Shown: positions 1 to 10,722 of the stretch, in pieces | Layout of the letters: the number at the start of each line of letters is the position of its first letter | Position numbering within the stretch: position 1 is the first letter of the stretch | NCBI GenBank assembly: GCA_028554645.1 | Contig: JAQOOI010000078.1 | Span: 806,001 to 870,000, forward strand | DNA length: 64,000 nt | Direction of reading: 5' to 3' | Origin: Omphalotus guepiniiformis | Taxonomy: Eukaryota > Basidiomycota > Agaricomycetes > Agaricales > Omphalotaceae | The notes under the pieces: model-generated | The model's database searches: none | What the model was told of the DNA's origin: nothing | Seen by the model: only the letters and a program-made list of their open reading frames with translations | Program-made: the position numbers and the translations under genes

Positions 1-1925
1 AGCAGGAACCAATTCAATCCACGTTCGAACCATCGCCAATACCAAAAGGATGGGGATGAGGAGATGGACATCAACAGCGCGGCAAGAAAACCATTGAGTT
101 GTAGGGTCGCAGGTGGGAAAACACAAAGGTAAAAGAAGCAATCAAGCACGAGCCAAGAAAAAAAAGTCAATCAGAAACCAGTTAGTAAACGCCTAATCAT
201 CAAACATCAAATTTCATAACGCCACTCACGATATCAACTTCCAAGGGAGTGTTCATGGCAATGATACCGAGACGCCTGATAAGCTCGGGCGAGTTGGCAA
301 CCTGTTGCGACCGGAGGAGGAGACGGTCTTTGTATCTGGCCCAGTCTAGCGAGGGAAATGCGTCAGCTGGCTATTTCAAAGTGTATGGGTGGATATATGC
401 GTACTTTTGTAGAAGTGGTCGAAGCTATACAGACGATATTAGCGTTCGGAGGGAAGGAATGCGATGAGGAAGAGAAGAAACTCACCCGTCGGGACTGAAT
501 CGAATGGAAGTAGCAGTCGCAAAGTCGAGTTTTCCAGAGTCGAAGAACCGGATGAAAGTATCTAGCACCCGCATCCCAGTCAGATATCAACACTCAACAA
601 AGAAAAAAAAACTTCACGTACCCTGCAACACTTCCGTCCAAACCTGCACTTTATCAAACGGACCGTCGGCCAATCCACCAATAATCGAGTTGGCAACATT
701 CCCAATTCCACTCTGCAAAGGTAACAAGCTCTTCGGCAATCTACCCGCAGTGACCTCATCCGACAAAAAGTCAATAAGATGCCTTGCAATCGCCTTGCTG
801 TCGTCGTTCTCAGGCGCATTTGTACCCGTATTGTCAGGCAAGTTGCTCTCGACGATCGCAACGACTCTGTCTGTATCAATAGGAATAGACGTCGTGCCTA
901 TCCTATCAGAGGGATGCGTGATGAGGTAGGGTTGGCGGTGAGGAGGGATGAAAGAATGGTTGATATCGTGTAGACCCTCGAGGTTGGGAATACGAGTGTT
1001 GACCTCGATAATGATTTTCTCGGCTGATTGGAGAATCTCGGGTGTAGCGCCTACGGAAGCGCCCGGGATGACGAACCCATTTTCGTCAATAGCAGTGGCT
1101 TCCACTATAGCCCAGTCAAGGGGTTTCGTGGGGTCTCCGTGTTTCTTGCGAAGGCTGTAGTAGCCGTAGGTCAGATCCTGCGGGAACACTATCCAGAAGA
1201 ATCTCTTTAGAAAACACGGTTCAAGTAGGGGGGGGGGGCAAGTGTGGGACTCACTTGACAAATGCTTATCCGCGAATTCAATACGACCTGCATTGATTCC
1301 TTTCGAAACCTGCTTTCCTACTTGATGGGGATAACGACGTGCGATCCTAACCCGCGAAACTGTTTAGCCAAAAAGGGACGATAACATTCCAATGATGCAA
1401 TATCTCACATATCGAGTGCGGCCCAACGGTCTTCTACTTCAGGTCCCACAGACGCGCCGACGAAGAGATTGAACTTTTTCTTCGTCGCTGGATCCGCTTG
1501 AAGGTTGTTTGACTCGATATGGTCAGCAATCGCCTGTAAAAAAACGCGTAAAAGAGTGGAGAGAGGCGCAGCGTTAAGCAATCCGCAGTTCTTCCTATTC
1601 ATTCCGAACCACACGCACCGTTGGGACTCCCTTGGGGTACCCCACACCCGTGAACCCTGACCAACCAATCTGCGAAGCAAAGGAAAGAATCAACTCTCGA
1701 GCTCATCTTCTGTAGAGAACAACCCAACGTAGTCATCATTCTATGTCGTACGAATTTCATCAGCATAGAGAAAACAGACAATTTGCCAAGGCATACCTTG
1801 AAGAGGGGTGCCAAGTCGCTGGGTTTAGCAAGTTTTGAGAGGAACCCTGGTCGTCGTACACGCTCTAGCAAAGCTGCAGAGGGGGTATACCCAGCAGAAT
1901 TTCTCAGGAACGGCGTTACACGCAT
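1..1925 (-). CDS. ACH1: Acetyl-CoA hydrolase / CoA-transferase, 5' part (runs off left edge)
   Basis: The product belongs to the fungal Ach1 family, which transfers CoA between succinyl- or propionyl-CoA and acetate (or hydrolyses acetyl-CoA), usually in mitochondria. The first exon (1797-1925) starts [15 protein letters not shown] and continues through [20 protein letters not shown], as in Ach1 N-termini. A following exon reads [16 protein letters not shown], the family signature. Further exons give [20 protein letters not shown] (about 1410-1525) and the long stretch 614-1200 with [18 protein letters not shown]. Downstream exons near 490-570 ([19 protein letters not shown]) and 231-345 ([16 protein letters not shown]) keep the family order. 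At least six short introns interrupt it. Positions 1-230 look like intron, so the C-terminal half lies outside the window. A TATAAAA run lies about 55 nt upstream of the ATG. Family assignment is firm; exact exon borders are by eye. Confidence 0.9.
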
Positions 1926-2847
1926 GATGAGAAAAAGAGGAGAACGAGAAGTAAAAGAGCAAAAGCGGACTGGTTTGTGTTTTTATACTGTATCACCTTT
2001 GACAATCTGTAATTACCCCCTCTCCGAAGTCGGAACATCGTGGATTCCAGAGTATCTCGGCATTGGGGGGGATAATTTCTGCCCCGGACCCAGGGGCTCG
2101 GCATCATCTCGGCACGGCCCATTCGGCAGAGGCTTTTTTACGCTTTTCCAAGCTTTTCCAAGTGCTTTTCCCTTCCGTTACATTTGGTTTTTTGATTCTT
2201 CTGTATGTAACCATTCCTTTTCTTCATCATTCAAGGATATCTTTTGAATTCAAAGGCGGGGTAGCTGGTCATATTCAAATTTCCCCCTCATCGAATCCCC
2301 ATTTCCCCGCACAAGTAATTTCAATTTTCTTCCGTAATAAGGTGATACCCCAGATTTACCCGACTTGCCTTAGATACACTGTTTGATCCTAGAGGGGAAT
2401 TTGTATAAAGTACCATCCTTCACCCTCCGGCCGAGAGTGATATCTCATACATTCCTGAATATCTTTACCCCCCTCGGGCTTGCCAGCGCAACGGAGCATC
2501 GTGGGCCACGGTCGGAGAAGCATTGAGAACACCATTAACTCTCTTCTCAGGATTCCGGTCCTCGAAGTCTCATGACGTTGCATTCCATCAATATTCGGTG
2601 TTCGCAACACATGTACATGATAACCTGAATGACATGAGGGCACACGAGCGAAGGGGGTATACATGGGATGATAGAATTAGAACAAACAAAACATACTTTT
2701 ACATCAACTGCACAAGAACCCTATGGAGATACAGCGGAGGCCCAGCCCAGTCCATCCATCCCTCCAACCAATGAAGATGAATTACCCTTTACCCCCGTCC
2801 CAATAAACGCAACTCCGCACCCGAATCCTGAGCCTCGAAGCCTCCAA
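1926..2847. other. Spacer between ACH1 start and F-box gene A end
   Basis: About 920 bases without a supportable gene. The part next to ACH1 should hold its promoter; the part next to 2848 is the 3' flank of the F-box gene. I see no repeat or RNA gene. Confidence 0.6.
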
Positions 2848-4855
2848 TCACGGTTCCGAACCTGGGGGATATGAATACGTCGCCCAGACAAAACTATCCG
2901 TCGGCCACAATGCGGGCGTAATTCGGCTCAAGAAAGCCTTGTTAGAGTCATCCACCACCTCCGTAATATATTTCCTCAGAATCCTAAAGTAATCCTCGCT
3001 GAACGTCTGGAAATCCTTGTCCACGTCAGCCGATACAATCGACTCGTTCTCGGCGGTGGTAGGATTGAGGTAAGGATCGTACCGCACAAGCATAAATTTC
3101 GCGAGGGGACATCCTTGTTTCGCGCGGCCTTCGGCGATATCGATTATGTGTAACGCGGGTGGGTTGGGATCGTGCTCGATACATAATGACTCCCAGAGCG
3201 GGCAAAGAATATCTGGATTTTTCGCCTGCTTTCTTCCCCCTTCTCCATCTCCCTCAGGTTCTACAGCTCGTAACGGAGTCAAGATCGCCCTCGACATAAT
3301 CGAATGACTAGCCGCGAAAATCCTGAGATGCTTCAACAACGGGAGATGATCATATACTCCTCTCCAAACCACCGTCTTCAGTCTAATCGGATGCTCGTAC
3401 GCGTCTCTCGCCATCAACGAATGCACTTGTTTGAAGTTACACCTGGCCATGAGGACCTCCACATCATCAGCCGTGAACGGTCCGACGATACACAGAGTTC
3501 TCTGTGCGACCAAAAACTGAATATCCACGTAATCCCCCAGCGGCTGCCGAATCAACCAAAGCTCCTGTAGATCCTCAAAATTCTTCAGGTGGGTTATATC
3601 TTGAGGAAGGAATTGCAGCGGAGGCTCAAAATTCGAGAAGAGCGTTCGACCCCAGATGTACAGCCCAGCTTTTTTCGGTAGACTGAGGTGCTGTAAGAAC
3701 CTCGAGATGGGTGCACTGTGGAACCAGTCGCCAATGGAGAGTTCAGTGAGATGCTTCAACTCTACGCGTCTCCCTGGAGCAGGAGGTGGGAAATCGTCCG
3801 CATCCTGTCGTGTAGGCCCAGAGCGCACAAGGACGAGCTGCCGAAGCATCGGTGAGCACTCTAAAAAGTCTAGAAACTCCTTCGTCGACGGCCGACTTGT
3901 AAGCGCCACATCCAGCTGGTCGTATAGACAGAAATGCGTCAGGTTCTTGAAGTAATCCGTCGGCCAGCTCGTAAAATGTGATAAAGCGACTTGTCGAAGG
4001 GAAGGCATCGTGTCACCGAATATAGAGGGTAGTACACCCCCCGTGACATCATGACCGTCCGTCATGATCGAGAGACTGGTCAACTCGGGCGCTGGTACAC
4101 TCAACAATGAGTAAACCGGTTGAAGACCCTGCCATCCAGACGTATCGATATGAAACTCCCTAAATCTCGACATATGAGGTTTCAAAGCCTCCATCAAGCC
4201 CGCATCAAAGAACGTCATATCTGCCCCCTTGACATTCAGAAAAACATCCAAATTCGCCCCCTTCGACCTCTTCAAACAAAGCTCTGGAACGAGTCGATTG
4301 TCTATCGTAGCCCAAAGCGACGGGAACGAAGCGAATACACCTCTCCAATGTCGACACACGTGTATCAAGGAGAACCATCCGAGACCTTCTTTACCCCAAG
4401 CCCTGTTCGACGGGAAAGGCAGAAAACTAGGCAGATGTTCTTGTATGTTCTGAAAAATCATGAACAGCAGCTCCGGAGGTAAACGATTGATGCCTTGCCG
4501 CGAGTTACGGTGTCCCCTGAGTACGGACGACGCAATTTGTAGTTTCCTATCCAACTTGTCGATCTGTATCGTTCAGAGCCCCGAAGGAGGAAGTGAATGG
4601 TACGGAGGATCAGGCGTCAGCGTTTTGTCCAGCCCCGCGAAAGGAATAAAGGGGGGAGTTGTACCATTTCCAAAGGCATTTTCGTTATCCTAGTAATTAG
4701 AATAGAAAACAATTCGATAATGAATACAAGAAAAGTTCATTATGAATGATATTGTAGAGGAAAACGCACTGTAAATTCCCATCCTTTGAAGCCAACTGTC
4801 TCATGAGTCCTTTCACCAGCCTCTCTACATTCGTAAGCTCAGGAGAGCTGTGCAT
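2848..4855 (-). CDS. F-box-like protein, paralogue A
   Basis: Three exons: 4770-4855, a 25-nt microexon 4665-4689, and 2848-4563, giving about 608 residues. The F-box-like segment is near residues 50-110: INRLPPELLFMIFQNIQEHL, then a WFSLIHVCRHWRGVF segment. The rest is leucine-rich, as in fungal F-box proteins whose C-terminal repeats recruit substrates to SCF ubiquitin ligases; the target cannot be inferred. The start at 4855 was chosen because the short N-terminal exon (MHSSPELTNVERLVKGLM) matches in length and position the first exon of paralogue B, and both splice with the same phase into a 25-nt exon. It lies head-to-head with paralogue B and shares motifs such as TSWPTDYF and LDFLE with it. 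Introns are canonical. Confidence 0.85.
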
Positions 4856-5442
4856 TTTCGCCTACGACTTAAATGTTTTGTAGGAAGAAGAAGATAGAAT
4901 CAGGAAAGAAGATAAAGGATCCGCTCCTGGTTTGCTTCAGTGAACCAGTGTGCCGGTCGAAGCATTGCCGGAACGTGGCAGTAAAATACCGTTTATGGAA
5001 ACTCTCCGGTCATTGTCTTTCTGTTTCCTCTTGGTTCCTTTCAATCACCCTTTAGAAACATTCAAATCTAAACGTTCAATATCAATAACCGCTTGCAATA
5101 CAGGCTGCATGCATCTAATGAAATGGCATCCAAGGAAGGTCAAATTCAGAGCTTACGGTCAGTAAGTAGATCTCATGAGCGTAGCGCCCAACAGCTTTCC
5201 TAACAAGCGCCATGATCTCTACACCTTTTTCACGTCAACAGCGTCAACAGACACGCCACAGCAGACCCTGAGAGGAGATTTCTGTAAGTTTCCGAATCGA
5301 TATCAAGATATATATCACATGACGACCTTCAGCGTGTAGCGTGTCGCCGCAAGGAATCCTTCCATCACTACCCGCTGTCAAAGTAAAATCTGACATTTCT
5401 TTGCTCTCAACCTCCATCTCGATCGTCAAAAGACGGTCATTC
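4856..5442. promoter_or_regulatory. Divergent spacer between F-box genes A and B
   Basis: A 587-base gap between the starts of two head-to-head paralogues. It must hold both promoters. No clear TATA box or repeated operator was recognised, so this is called from gene orientation alone. Confidence 0.4.
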
Positions 5443-7399
5443 ATGATGGTCTCCAGCCCTAAAGGCGCAAATTTGAGCTTTAAACAGCTCGTGGATGCTT
5501 TGTTGTACAAATGCAAGTATGAGAAGCAACAGTAAGTTCCACGTTCACAATTATCATCGTGTTTTGTTAAGACTCTTCAACCCAGGTTGCTTGAGCTTTC
5601 GGATTCTCATGTAAGTACTTGAGGGGTATATGTGTAGTTGCGATAGGAGGCGCTTACCTACAGGGGATTAGCTAGATTCATTAAACCGCAAGCTTCAAAT
5701 CGCAGCATCTGCTGTACGAGGTTGCCGGAACGCTCTTCGACCAATAAATTCCCTACCCTTCGAACTACTTACCATAATATTCTCCAACATGCAGCCAAAC
5801 CTTTCCAGTTTTCTCCCCGATAGTGACAAATACGATGTTCATGGCCGTGACTGGTTTACTCTTTTACGTGTATGCCGCCATTGGATGGGCGTCATCGCAA
5901 AGTCCCCTATACTATGGTCTACGGTTGACAACAAGCACATCAGCTCGGATTACCTCCGCCGTTCTCGCGCTGCGCCTCTCAAGGTGTATTTTGGCGTGAA
6001 AGATTATTCGAAAATCACTCGAAAATCGATGGATATTCTTCTTCCGCACGTGTCTCGATTGCATGAATTTCATCTCGAAGCCGATGACTGGGACGATCCT
6101 ACCCCCATCTACCAACTCTTCACATCACCTGCTCCACGTTTAATGAGCCTCTCAATCGAAACAGAGGGGAAAGACATCATAGGCGGCGCTTTACCTCCGA
6201 TATTTAACGGTGAAATGCCTCTTTTGAAACAGCTCACTTTGGGATATTTCACCTCCTGGCCTACAGGGTACTTTCGTAATCTAACACATCTGTGTTTAGA
6301 TGACCAGCATGAATTTTCTCTACCTACGACTGCGACGTTCTTGGATTTCCTCGCAGAGTCCCCGATGCTGGAAAGTCTCGCGCTTGTGAGGGCAGGACCG
6401 ACACTTTCGGATGCATCTGATGTACCTCCACCACCTGGTCGGATGGTTTCTTTGTCGAAGCTACGCCAATTCAGTATCGGAGAGTGGCCTGCCCTGTCTT
6501 ATATATCACGTTTACTCTCGCATATCCAACTTCCGGCAGAGACAGACCTGTATATCTGGGGTCCCGTCTTGACGTTTTCTGACGAGAATCTACGCTCCAT
6601 TTACCCCGAAGACACGTCAAACTTGGCCAATGTAAGAGGTATCACAGAGTGGTACATGACACATTACACCATCGCTCAACCAGAGTATCAGCTTTATCAG
6701 CCTTTCAATGCTGTCGTTGGGTCGACTCATGCTCTACATACCTACGGGGTATGCTACCCAAATCGGTTGTTGGAGAGTCTAGAGCGGTTCTCGATGACGA
6801 ACATAGAAACGTTTGTCTTAAGAGACTTTTTGCACCAGTCGCATCGATTCTCGACGTCGGTGTGGACAGAGATTTTTGGCTTACTAGTTAATCTTAAATC
6901 CTTACGCATCTTGGCGTATTATTCAACGAGCACGACACGGTCGGTTCTCACTGCACTGTACCCAGATACCTCTAGGGACGAAAGTCGAACAGACAAGCTC
7001 GAAGAAGGCGCACAGTCTAGAGAGCCTCGTCCTGAGAACATGCCTACTCTCCTATGCCCCAAACTCTCCTCACTAGGGATCAAGCACGAAGATATCGCAA
7101 CCATATCCATCACCAAGCTCGTAAAAGAGCGCAAAAGATTAGGCTCACCGATCGAATCGCTTACCGTCCTGATCTATCCAAACTACGGTATGGGAGCCCC
7201 GTCGGTGTCTGAGACTACGTCATCGAGGTATGGGGTTGAAGACGAGTATGATTTGAGGGCAAAGGAGGAATTGGAGTTGCTCGAGCAGTATGTGAAGGAA
7301 GTGAAGTTCGAGTATGATGATCCTCTTTCATTGGATTATGTACCTCAAGGGTGGCCTACAGATGCGTATCAAAGTAGATCGTTGTCGTCGTTCTCATGA
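5443..7399 (+). CDS. F-box-like protein, paralogue B
   Basis: Exons 5443-5531, 5586-5610 (25 nt) and 5672-7399 give about 613 residues. An alternative start at 5446 would drop one Met. The N-terminal exon reads MVSSPKGANLSFKQLVDALL. The third exon opens LDSLNRKLQIAASAVRG and carries the F-box-like core INSLPFELLTIIFSNMQ, followed by WFTLLRVCRHWMGVI. The C-terminal region is leucine-rich and aligns along its length with paralogues A and C (for example TSWPTGYFRNLTHLCLDDQ). Its likely role is a substrate-receptor subunit of an SCF-type ubiquitin ligase; that comes from the family, not from any recognised target motif. It runs away from paralogue A and towards OMT1. Confidence 0.85.
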
Positions 7400-7637
7400 T
7401 TCTTACTCACCTGTCCTCTGTACGCCATTTGGATTCGACGGTTGTATGTTTGAGGTTGAAATGTTTTATGCGCGCGAAAAACAATCCGAAGAAGTAGGAT
7501 GAGACTTTTGATCAACCAGGAATGCATATATCAATATTTCTGCTTGCTCTGATTCAAACTATTAAATACAAGTAGAACAAGAAGACACAGAATCTCGTGG
7601 AAGTACTTTCCAGACTAAGGCTAAGTACACGGTAACT

Positions 7638-9613
7638 TTACATGGGCACTGCTATGACCTGTTTATGAATAGATCCAGGAATTGTGTGCACTTCAGTGAT
7701 CTTCCATCCAGTGCTTGTCAATAAGTCAATAAAGCTTCCCAGAGTGCGTTCTTCTCCACCATTGGTACTGAACATCTATGTTTGTAAAGAGGGATTTATG
7801 GTAGTGTTTAGTGATATTTCCCTAAAGCTAGCAGCATTGAACACATCTGGAAATCACCTATGTAGGCAATAGCATTGGCCTTTCCAAGATTGGGTAGCAA
7901 TGGCGGAGGTGATGGTAATTGTGCTGCACCTCTGATTCCTTTTGTAATACCCTCTGTGGTGCTACTAGGACAAGCATAAGGAACAACCTGGAACAACACG
8001 ATCAATATCTCAACAAATTTAGATCTTTGCAATCTGATACCTGATCAATGATCACAAGCTTTGTATTCATACTAGCAGTAGCACGCAGATGATTCAAGAT
8101 TTTCTGCGCAAGTTGTTTTCCATGGTCATGGAATATCATGGAGCACATAAAGACAGCTGGATTCTTAGCCTTTTGTGGTGTATAAAAGTCATGTTCTATA
8201 TAGCCATGCAAGTCTGTGTCAAAGCTAAGAATATCAATGCATACCTTGCAGCACAACACTGCCAGATTTCAGTGCATCAGGAGCACGAGTCTTCCAGAAC
8301 TATAATCTGTTAATACAATGGCAAACAGTCCTTGTGTAAAGACACTTACCCCTTCTGCCTCTTGAATGACTTTTGGACGATCTTGCACAATGTACTTCAT
8401 TTTGGGATATTTCATAAAAATCTGCAGGACTGCATGGCCTAAGCCACCACCAACATCAACAATAGTTGAACCTTCTGGGAGACATCCCCAGTCAAATCCT
8501 GAAAATGTTTAAAAAAACATGTTCTAGAAGTGAATAGATAACTTACCACTAAAGATAGCATTAGGAGGGTCTAGCTTGGCTGCTCCCTCCATTGCAGCAG
8601 CAAATCTCTTGAGACGATATTCATTGCCAGGCTCCTCATACCAATCAAAAACTCCTTTTTTGGTCTTGAAAGCATACTGTCTAAAAGTGAGTGGCTTTGA
8701 ACTAGCAAGATGTGATAAATCTATTACATAAGCAAGGGCAGTATCCTCAGCAGCATCAGAGTGACCTGCTTTCTTGTCCAACAGAACTTCAGTCAAGAAA
8801 GCAGAACTTTTCATGACTTCATCAGCACTATGAAGGATAACATGTATGAGTAATCATGTAGCCTTTAAAGTAAAAAGGAATGACTAACGTGTGCTCCAAT
8901 AGTGCTGCAACACCAGGAGTGCCAACATGCTTTTCTGTAGTGCTAAACAATTGAAATAATATTCAGATCAATATCAATCAAGTTTACCTCACTCACTTTG
9001 CTTGAATCTCTTCAAATGACTTGAGAGTATCCATCATTGAGGATAGACGATTGTTTTTGAATGTGTCTGGACTTGTTTCAATGAAGATATGGTGGGTTGC
9101 AAGCAAACGCAACACTCGTGCTAAGAAAAAAAATAATTAGCAATATTTCAAGATTCTATAGAAACTGACAATTTTTACCAAGGCGCACTGGCTCCATGCC
9201 ATTCTTAGCAGCAATATCAGAGACATGTAAGCCTTCAGATTGTCCACGTAGAATTTCAACTACATTTGCTTCAAGAGCCACTCTAAGTGCAGATGAAATA
9301 TGGAACTTGTCTTTTGCATGAGCTAGTAGAATGTCAAAAAGTATAAGTTGTTACTCACACCTCCAACTGCATCAAACAATGTCAAGGATGGAATGTTGAC
9401 CAAGGCACTAAGTTGAGCACATGCAGACACAATTTGCATTGCAGATGGAACCACTGAGGGGCTCATTGACTGTGCTTCAGCTAAAGAGATAGGATTGAAT
9501 GGAAGATCCATATCTGGATATTGAACATTGTGCTGTGTGAAGTGATTGTCAATATTCTCAACAGCTTGTGAGATGGCATTGGAGAGTTGTTTCAGAAGAG
9601 ATGGAGTGGACAT
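7638..9613 (-). CDS. O-methyltransferase (COMT-type, SAM-dependent), OMT1
   Basis: Eleven exons whose lengths match OMT2 (17245-19201) almost exactly: 255, 127, 124, 54, 97, 130, 149, 55, 155, 141 and about 138 nt. The N-terminal dimerisation region starts MSTPSLLKQLSNAISQAVEN. The SAM-binding glycine motif VDVGGGLGHAV is encoded near 8440-8470, and the putative catalytic His is in MIFHDHGKQLAQ (near 8120). Two oddities stand out. After GCT at 8731 the normal donor is missing; an in-frame 51-nt intron (8677-8727) beginning GTAATA could replace it, or the segment may be read through. The last intron starts AT instead of GT at 7846; a cryptic GT two bases on, paired with a cryptic AG six bases past the usual acceptor, would keep frame. 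It probably methylates a phenolic or aromatic hydroxyl. A CTATAAAG box lies about 40 nt before the ATG. Confidence 0.83.
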
Positions 9614-10722
9614 TGAGGTATGGTGTTACTGACCTTGAGTCAGAAGCCAAGCTTTATAGCTCATCTGAGTCTGTTCAAAAATCAAAAAGGAGTTACTGAA
9701 ATTTTCCTGCCTTAGTGCTCTGATTGTTCTTGACAGATACATACTGGTTATATTTATGGCATGGTTTTACCTACACTAACCTTTCTGATGCACTGTTGCT
9801 GTTGTGGGTCCTTTAGCTTTATTTTTTTCACACCTTTTTTATTTGACTAAGTAGATTCTTAGTGCATATAGAAGATTGTTTTTTTTTCTGATAAAGTTTT
9901 TTTTAAGTTGATTTTAGGATCTCTCAGATTAATGGTGGTTATCTAGGCTGTATAAGCCTTCCATGCTTGTCAGTGGACCCACAAAGAGAGATTATGTATG
10001 AGGAGTGCCCAAGCTGATCTGAATTGATCTCCTAGACAACCTAAAAAATCCCCACCTGAAAGTCAATTCTCCAGATGTCAAGGTGATAGAAGTTAATCTT
10101 TCAGGCAACGTAAGCTTGTGTAGTAGGGAATAATTAATACTCTTGACTAGGGATGCACTGAGGTCAATTATAAAGCATCTCACTCTTAGCAATAGAGCAT
10201 CTCTGCAACACCCTACAGAGTGCAGTCTGGTGTAATTGCATAGGTGTCACTTAAAAGTTTGAATGATGTTGCAGTGTCAATGTCAAGAATCAGTACTCAC
10301 TACTTGTGAAGTCACAGAGCAACTTCTACAGATGTCCAGGACTCTGAGCTTGTTCAGATATCAATATCATTTGAACACATCAATTCGCAAAAAATGGCAA
10401 TGGCAGAAACTCTCCCACTGAGCACGGAATGTATTTTGCGCCCACAACGAAACAACGAAACGTTTGAGTTTCTGCTACATGTAACATAATCCGTCGTCCG
10501 AGTCCGAGTCCGAGTCGGACCGTGAATCCGTAACGGAAACATCGGACGAAACATCAAACGCCATGTGTCAAACACGTGCCCTACAGGCCGTAGGCGCCGC
10601 AGTGCCCTTCATTTCTTTCTTCTTTCTCTTTCTCTCTTTCGCCTCCCCTCCGAACGGGCTACTTTGTTGCTCTCCAAGAACTGTGGATAAAGAGGTATAA
10701 AGAGGAACAAAAGGAACAAACG
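9614..10722. promoter_or_regulatory. Divergent spacer between OMT1 and F-box gene C
   Basis: About 1.1 kb. The OMT1 side is AT-rich and holds a TATA-like CTATAAAG (minus strand, about 9652-9659), a motif also found before OMT2. The composition changes at about 10.4 kb to GC-richer DNA with a CT-rich tract near 10610-10650. A TATAAAG at 10696-10702 lies close before the start of gene C. No gene was seen. Confidence 0.5.
9652..9659 (-). promoter_or_regulatory. TATA-like box of OMT1
   Basis: The minus strand reads CTATAAAG about 40 nt upstream of the OMT1 start codon. The same octamer sits at nearly the same distance before OMT2, so it was probably inherited with the duplication. Confidence 0.5.

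Noticed and set aside
1926..2390. Plus-strand frames after the ACH1 start
   Set aside because: They overlap the ACH1 promoter and first exon, lack family features and differ in composition from the real exons.
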